A DNA stretch of 48,051 nucleotides from Chrysochromulina parva. Taxonomy: Eukaryota; Haptophyta; Prymnesiales; Chrysochromulinaceae. The stretch spans positions 1-48,051 of the forward strand of contig PJAB01000070.1 in the NCBI GenBank assembly GCA_002887195.1, in the 5' to 3' direction. Shown piece by piece: positions 47,886 through 48,051 of this stretch. Under the pieces are notes generated by a model that did no database searches, was not told the DNA's origin, and worked only from the letters and a program-made list of their open reading frames with translations. The position numbers were made by a program, and so were the translations under genes. Every line of letters starts with the position of its first letter. Within the stretch, counting starts at the first letter, position 1.

Positions 47886-48051
47886 TCAACAAAACTCGCT
47901 CACCATCGGCGGCAGGCGAATGCTCGTGCGTAGCTCATTCTCCTCGTCCATGGCGGCACAGTTGCCCATGCGCTCAAAGTCCGACTCTGACCAGTACAGG
48001 CAGAGGCCGCCCAAGACGATCACTAAATACATCCCGAGGACCGCAGCCGCG
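47886..48051 (-). CDS. C-terminal end of a membrane protein, partial
   Basis: A minus-strand frame open from the right edge to a TGA at 47886-47888 gives 54 residues: a hydrophobic helix (VLGMYLVIVLGGLCLYW) followed by an acidic, hydrophilic tail (ESDFERMGNCAAMDEENEL) ending SEFC. High GC at third positions and the TM-then-tail pattern support coding. The protein could be a transporter or any membrane protein with a cytosolic C-terminus; nothing more can be said. Confidence 0.5.
   Translation of the reverse strand, partial: AAAVLGMYLVIVLGGLCLYWSESDFERMGNCAAMDEENELRTSIRLPPMVSEFC

Noticed and set aside
47648..48051. Plus-strand frame open to the right edge after TATAAG, starting MAMSCCAIPSS
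   Set aside because: Third codon positions are not GC-biased, and the complementary minus-strand frame shows a clean membrane helix and tail.
1..48051. Bacterial or organellar origin, CRISPR arrays, prophage or viral genes
   Set aside because: GT-AG introns restoring conserved motifs, eukaryote-only families and nuclear-type gene spacing rule these out; no spaced repeat array or viral hallmark gene was seen.

Overview
The window is nuclear DNA from a GC-rich, gene-dense single-celled alga. Genes carry short GT-AG introns (about 73-273 bases, often built from tandem repeats), strongly GC-biased third codon positions, Ala/Pro/Gly/Gln low-complexity tracts and eukaryote-only protein families (MSH6, UFM1 protease, geranylgeranyltransferase I beta, PPR, ABCC). 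One small membrane protein (4566-5024, minus) starts with a short signal peptide ending Ala-Phe, the plastid-entry hallmark of algae with a complex red plastid. A haptophyte is my best guess; a pelagophyte or another stramenopile is possible. No tRNA, rRNA, CRISPR or prokaryotic operon signal was seen.

Layout, left to right: the end of a low-complexity protein; a DUF4708/C18orf63-like protein with decapeptide repeats; a plastid membrane protein (minus); an OGFOD3-like Fe/2OG oxygenase (minus); an orphan 4-TM protein; a tandem cyclic-nucleotide-binding protein; an ankyrin-JmjC protein (minus); an ABCC/MRP transporter (minus, 3 exons); a flavin amine oxidase (4 exons) whose last exon lies antisense to an ankyrin-repeat relic; a membrane J-protein with a TMEM185-like region; a UFM1 protease (minus); geranylgeranyltransferase I beta; a secreted NHL beta-propeller; a secreted PHB-depolymerase/feruloyl-esterase-like enzyme; an FtsH-like protease lacking its AAA part (minus); MSH6 (2 exons); a long P-type PPR protein with polyQ (3 exons); a 1.8 kb non-coding interval with hairpins; a small Fe/2OG oxygenase (minus); a membrane-anchored fusion of six ShKT domains to a GH127 glycosidase (3 exons); and the C-terminal end of a membrane protein at the right edge (minus). 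The genes are mostly unrelated housekeeping, secretory and plastid functions; no operon-like pathway is visible. Three separate Fe/2OG oxygenases and several secreted or membrane carbohydrate/ester-processing proteins are the only loose themes.

The most unusual signal is in the introns. The ABCC and MSH6 introns share an identical 24-base word in the same gene-sense orientation, and a third copy (23/24) lies inverted inside the GH127 coding exon between two 34-base direct repeats. The MSH6 intron and GH127 intron 1 have 11- and 8-base direct repeats straddling both splice junctions, like target-site duplications, and share a 12-base word near the donor. Exon-edge duplications that copy splice acceptors recur in the amine oxidase and (probably) geranylgeranyltransferase genes. 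Together this looks like ongoing intron creation by introner-like elements and local duplication. A second dispersed element, tied to the palindrome TACCGGTA, sits in the same orientation just upstream of two start codons.
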